A DNA stretch of 64,000 nt from Himantopus leucocephalus (Eukaryota > Chordata > Aves > Charadriiformes > Recurvirostridae): assembly GCA_003993805.1 (NCBI GenBank), contig RSEF01000004.1, positions 12,082,459 to 12,146,458 of the forward strand, in the 5' to 3' direction. Each line of letters opens with the position of its first letter. Within the stretch, counting starts at the first letter, position 1. Below, piece by piece: positions 61,748 through 64,000 of the stretch. The notes beneath the pieces were generated by a model. It worked only from the letters and a program-made list of their open reading frames with translations. It was not told the origin of the DNA and ran no database searches. The position numbers and the translations under genes are program-made.

Positions 61748-63140
61748 GTAAGTGGTGAGATACTTTTATTAGTACACAGGGAAGATTTTATTGTGAGGCT
61801 GTCTGTAGACTAAAAGTTCATGATTATGGATTTCTATGGACATTATATAAAGTATTTCTAGAAAAAAAGCATAACTAAAATTTTCACTGAACTTGATTTA
61901 ATTGCATGTGAGGTATAGCAAATCCTGGATATGAAAACAATATAAACGTAAGTAAGTCCAGACAGGTACAAATGGATTATTTCTGTGTAGCTTTCTGTAC
62001 TTTTGTTGAAATCAGACTTGGGAATCACCTTCATATTGACTATGAAACTATGACGTTTCTTATTCATTAATTGTGTCTATGTACCTGGAAGCCTTTTCTG
62101 CTTCCTCCTGGTCCAAACTCTAATTTAAGATTTGCCAGGAGTGGGTCACATGAACAGCTGTTACAAAGTTCTGTTCACAAAAATATCCTTTCATTACCTC
62201 CTCCATCTGAGAAAGGTTCAGTCTCAAAACATTCTGCAACTTCTAATTATTCAGCGCATTTCTGTGAAGTTGTTTAGTATCGCCCCCACTTTACCTATAA
62301 GGCAACAGATCCTACTTAGATCTGGACACAGAGATGCTCAGCAGCAATTCAAATCAGATCATATGTGATTCTGTTCCTCACAGGGGAGACAGTCACTGTC
62401 CTGCCTCCCAAAGCCAAAAATTAAATCGGGATAGGCATTGGAACTTTGGGCTCCTGCAAATGACAGTTCTGTTCCCCAGCTCCTTGGCTATTCTGGGCTG
62501 CACACTCCCATAGAAACTGCTCGAATTTGAATAAATAATTAAATATTAATTGGAGCAGAGGCAGGCAGTCATAGCCAAACAGTTTGGTTTGAATAAATCA
62601 GCATTTTCTTGTTAAATAAATGTATTCTAAGTAGGAAGCTTCCTGTTGCATTAAAAAGCAGCCTGATTACCTAAATGTAAATTAAAACCTATATGAAATC
62701 TCTAAAGAAGACCACAGACAAATAAAAGAAGAGGAAAATAGTATTTGCGGTTTGTTTTCGATCAGTTGTAAAGCATCTGTAATTTTGGTTTCATGATTCT
62801 GCATTCCTGATGTAAATTTACAAAATTAAAGACAAGACAGTTGAGGAGCAACAGGATACATGACAGCCTGTTAAAAACTGAAACAGCTGAGAAGCAGTGT
62901 CCCAAAGTGGACTTTGTAGGAATTTGTGGTTTTTCTGCAGCCCTCTAATGGTCTTTAAGCAAATTCTATTGACTACTTTTGGTAGTGAACAGCCTGAAGA
63001 AAGAGTAAATGAGGAAAATGGCTTTTAGAAAAAAGACGGTAGAAAGCATTTCTTTAGTAGAAATGGTCATTTCTTTAATAAGACTAATCTGGTTTGACAT
63101 CTTTTTCTTGAATTTTTTTGCTTTATTCTTTTCCTGCCAC

Positions 63141-63389
63141 GTTCCAGAAAAATGTGAGCTATTGTACAGCATGAGACGTTGCAGGGAGCAGGAAGGATGA
63201 CTTTGGTTTTGTCTTGGGAGGGAAATCCAGAGAGCATCCCAGCCCAGGCTCCGTTTCTGACAGNTGTTCCAGAAAAATGTGAGCTATTGTACAGCATGAG
63301 ACGCTGCAGGGAGCAGGAAGGATGACTTTGGTTTTGTCTTGGGGGGGGAAATCCAGAGAGCATCCCAGCCCAGGCTCCGTTTCTGACAG
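63141..63389. other. Contig-overlap duplication around N 63264
   Basis: Copy 1 (63141-63263, 123 bp) and copy 2 (63266-63389, 124 bp) both run from gttccagaaaaatgtgagc to ccgtttctgacag. Differences are acgttg/acgctg and a G-tract (gggaggg versus eight Gs). The single N is at 63264. Confidence 0.9.
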
Positions 63390-64000
63390 CTGACTTGTCA
63401 GGAGTCAGCTGGACTCGCAGGAGGTTGGGTGAGTCCTTGCGGCTCCCGGAGCATCATGACTGAGCAGTAATAGAGGTATCATTGGTGATATTCTGCTATC
63501 TACTCCTTGTAAAAACACCAATTCGTCATTTTCACAGGGAAAAAGTAATTCTGATTAATTTTCCATTTTGCAAACAGTTTTTGAGCTGTCACTCTTTTCT
63601 GTTTTGACATTTTGAAAATTGAAGAGTTCTAGGATTTTGTTTGAAATAGATTTTCTTTTAGAAAGTTAAGGCAATTCCTAGTTGGAAAATATGAAGGAAT
63701 AACATTAAATGAAACACAAAATATTGAAACCAAACAACCCAGGTGAGCTAGCACAGATTTTGTTCTTTTCTATTTCCAGCCTATGAATTATTTTTAACAT
63801 TTTTCTTTCATTTAACTTTCATGTTAACTTTCAGTTAACAATTTAACTTTTTCTTTCCACTCTGAGATAGGAAAAACATTGAGAAGCTTGAAAAACTCTC
63901 CTAAGTCAAATAGTTTTTCAGCTTATTTTGGAAGAGTTAGAGCTCCTCATTTGCTGATTAATTCAGCAGTGGGAAAAGCCCAGGGTTCATCTCCTGGAAC
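63390..64000. other. Non-coding unique DNA
   Basis: Nothing recognised. A G/C-richer patch at about 63390-63455 grades into AT-rich DNA that runs to the window edge. Confidence 0.62.

Larger units (their letters stand above)
54108..63140. other. Non-coding unique DNA
   Basis: AT-rich with no recognised gene. It includes a CT/AT-rich simple stretch at about 55766-55825, a possible degraded CR1 end near 59571, the palindrome at 60506-60538 flanked by C and G runs, and the exon candidate at 61687-61747. The stretch 61500-61610 (with gcgcgatg, caggtg, attagctc and tgattagg) and 62555-62700 look homopolymer-poor and could be conserved non-coding DNA. Confidence 0.58.

Noticed and set aside
63067..63363. 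Minus-strand open frame with repeated peptide
   Set aside because: Crosses the N at 63264; the same explanation applies.
1..64000. CRISPR arrays, operons, phage or bacterial insertion sequences
   Set aside because: No regularly spaced repeats, no dense coding and no ribosome-binding-site pattern; CR1 LINEs and AT-rich non-coding DNA show this is a bird nuclear genome.

Overview
The window looks like nuclear DNA from a bird. It is AT-rich, has no long open reading frames, and carries 3'-end fragments of CR1 LINE retrotransposons, the dominant interspersed repeat of bird genomes. At least four CR1 pieces are visible: two abutting tails at about 2115-2549 (minus), a longer copy at about 16226-16872 (minus) that keeps an uninterrupted 189-codon end of the reverse-transcriptase ORF, and a decayed copy at about 20151-20296 (plus). 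A very degraded possible fifth lies near 59571. Relics of ancient amniote SINEs (MIR-like) are visible at about 7880-8022 and possibly 3600-3715. There is no operon, rRNA, tRNA, CRISPR array or recognisable protein-coding gene. The window is best read as intergenic or intronic DNA.

Layout: 1-2114 unique DNA; 2115-2549 CR1 pair; 2550-9534 unique DNA with MIR-like relics and a short hairpin; 9535-9859 two assembly-overlap duplications; 9860-16225 unique DNA; 16226-16872 the best CR1; 16873-20150 unique DNA with a possible exon, a small duplication and a 100-N gap; 20151-20296 old CR1; 20297-27643 unique DNA; 27644-28729 three consecutive duplications around single Ns; 28730-37045 unique DNA with an imperfect inverted repeat; 37046-37308 a duplication that differs in a 12-bp minisatellite; 37309-52619 unique DNA with one N inside a poly(A) run; 52620-54107 two duplications; 54108-63140 unique DNA with a near-perfect palindrome; 63141-63389 a last duplication; then unique DNA to the end.

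The most systematic signal is technical. Ten single Ns sit exactly between two near-identical direct copies of 38-199 bp. The copies differ mostly by transitions and small indels, as two alleles would. These look like unmerged contig-end overlaps, not biological tandem duplications.

A few short segments have good splice-site motifs around an open frame, notably 17718-17798 (minus), 61687-61747 (plus) and 44707-44808 (plus). None matches a protein family I recognise, and such motifs arise by chance at this scale, so they carry low confidence. I do not see a previously undescribed biological system here.
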